Assembly (NCBI GenBank): GCA_942490985.1
Contig: CALNYW010000003.1
Span: forward strand, 496,001-560,000
From: Thiosocius sp942490985
Lineage (GTDB): Bacteria; Pseudomonadota; Gammaproteobacteria; Chromatiales; Chromatiaceae
DNA length: 64,000 bases
Direction: 5' to 3'
Part shown: piece by piece, positions 63,428 to 64,000 of the stretch
Position numbering within the stretch: the first letter of the stretch is position 1
Layout of the letters: each line of letters begins with the position of its first letter
Program-made: the position numbers and the translations under genes
Notes under the pieces: generated by a model
What the model saw: only the letters and a program-made list of their open reading frames with translations
What the model was told of the DNA's origin: nothing
Databases searched by the model: none

Positions 63428-63454
63428 GTGGCACTCAGTGCTGCGGAGTGCTAG
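63428..63454 (+). promoter_or_regulatory. CIRCE-like HrcA operator 2 upstream of rpoH
   Basis: GTGGCACTC, nine nt, GAGTGCTAG. The core GCACTC-N9-GAGTGC is perfect and only outer bases differ (two on the left, one on the right). It lies six bp after the first element and 37 nt before the rpoH start, in the leader or at a second promoter. Confidence 0.75.
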
Positions 63455-63490
63455 ATTGATAAGTAGATAAAGGGGACAGAAAGCCTAATC

Positions 63491-64000
63491 ATGAGCAACA
63501 GCCTTACAATTCCAGTAATGCCTACAGGCAGCATGGAGTCGTACATCGGAGCGGCCTTTCAGCTGCCGATGCTATCGGCCGAGGAAGAGCACGACCTGGC
63601 GGTTCGGTTGCGCGATTGCCAGGACCTCGATGCGGCCCGCACGCTGGTGATGTCACACCTGCGGTTCGTGGTGCGCATCGCGCGCGGCTATAACGGCTAT
63701 GGCCTGCCGCAGAATGACCTCATTCAGGAAGGTACGGTCGGGCTGATGAAGGCGGTTCGCCGCTTCGACCCCGAGATGGGTGTCCGGCTGGTCTCATTTG
63801 CCGTCCACTGGATCAAGGCCGAGATACACGAATACATCCTGCGCAACTGGCGGATCGTCAAGATCGCGACGACCAAGGCGCAACGCAAGCTGTTTTTCAA
63901 TCTGCGCAGCGCTAAAAAACGTCTTGGCTGGTTTTCGCAAAAAGAAGTGGAAGCCGTCGCCGAAGATCTCGGGGTGAAACCGGAGACCGTGCTCGAGATG
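63491..64000 (+). CDS. rpoH: RNA polymerase heat-shock sigma factor RpoH (N-terminal part, runs off the window)
   Basis: The first 170 codons of a sigma-32 protein. Region 1.2 (QLPMLSAEEEHDLAVRLRD) and region 2 (VMSHLRFVVRIARGYNGYGL, NDLIQEGTVGLMKAVRRFDP, RLVSFAVHWIKAEIHEYIL) are typical; the RpoH box QRKLFFNLR follows, which separates it from other sigmas. The ATG at 63491 is the only start; AAGGGGA lies about 14 nt upstream. ftsX-rpoH adjacency is standard in gammaproteobacteria. Its leader carries two CIRCE-like operators. Confidence 0.96.
   Translation, partial: MSNSLTIPVMPTGSMESYIGAAFQLPMLSAEEEHDLAVRLRDCQDLDAARTLVMSHLRFVVRIARGYNGYGLPQNDLIQEGTVGLMKAVRRFDPEMGVRLVSFAVHWIKAEIHEYILRNWRIVKIATTKAQRKLFFNLRSAKKRLGWFSQKEVEAVAEDLGVKPETVLEM

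Noticed and set aside
63429..63444. Sigma-54-like promoter TGGCAC...CTGC before rpoH
   Set aside because: The GG to GC distance is 11 instead of 10 and TTGC is CTGC. The bases are explained better as half of the second CIRCE-like element.

Overview
The window is a dense, GC-rich (about 60% by eye) chromosomal segment of a gammaproteobacterium. The protein families and, as far as I remember it, the gene order match the Pseudomonas aeruginosa chromosome (metK/tkt/gap, ahcY-metF, pil-chp, gshB-pyrRBC', pilTU-yggS-proC-yggT, crc-pyrE, slmA-argB-algC-dut-coaBC-radC-rpmBG, mutM-ggt-fdx-coaD, rsmD-M16-ftsYEX-rpoH). Here these blocks are packed side by side. Two TauE/SafE-type membrane proteins and a PyrK-like subunit suggest a non-pseudomonad, perhaps a Chromatiales-like or sulfur-oxidising lineage; that placement is inference. 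I saw no insertion sequence, prophage, CRISPR array, rRNA or tRNA.

Layout. 1-4.1 kb: carbon metabolism on the minus strand (pgk start, gap, tkt) and a redoxin. 4.3-9.8 kb: the S-adenosylmethionine cycle (metK, ahcY behind an SAH riboswitch, metF), a DUF2189 membrane protein and rsmE. 9.7-19.5 kb: the Pil-Chp chemosensory operon for type IV pili on the minus strand (pilG, pilH, pilI, pilJ, chpA, chpC), with no pilK (CheR) or chpB (CheB) gene. 19.5-28.4 kb: a rhodanese, then a tightly packed plus-strand run gshB-apbE-tonB-yqgE-ruvX-pyrR-pyrB-pyrC'-pyrK-like. 28.4-33.7 kb: pilU/pilT, then yggS-proC-yggT and a DUF4426 protein. 33.7-41.2 kb: membrane transporters, an ExoIII-type nuclease divergent from pyrE, a DUF4124 coiled-coil protein, a VOC protein, slmA and argB. 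41.2-48.2 kb: a membrane-anchored AlgC-type phosphomutase, dut, coaBC, radC, rpmB-rpmG and a desaturase. 48.3-54.4 kb: a HyuA-like hydantoinase and a Gld-like ABC cassette ending in mutM. 54.4-64 kb: ggt, ferredoxin, coaD, rsmD, two M16 peptidases, ftsY-ftsE-ftsX, a small membrane protein and the start of rpoH.

Functional links. MetK makes SAM, AhcY removes SAH and MetF supplies methyl groups; the SAH riboswitch ties ahcY expression to SAH. PilT/PilU retract the pili that the Pil-Chp proteins control. PyrR, PyrB, the non-catalytic PyrC', the PyrK-like subunit and PyrE belong to pyrimidine synthesis. FtsY, FtsE, FtsX and SlmA belong to membrane targeting and division. The most notable regulatory signals are two tandem CIRCE-like operators directly upstream of rpoH, the SAH riboswitch, and a terminator hairpin embedded in the signal-peptide codons of ggt.
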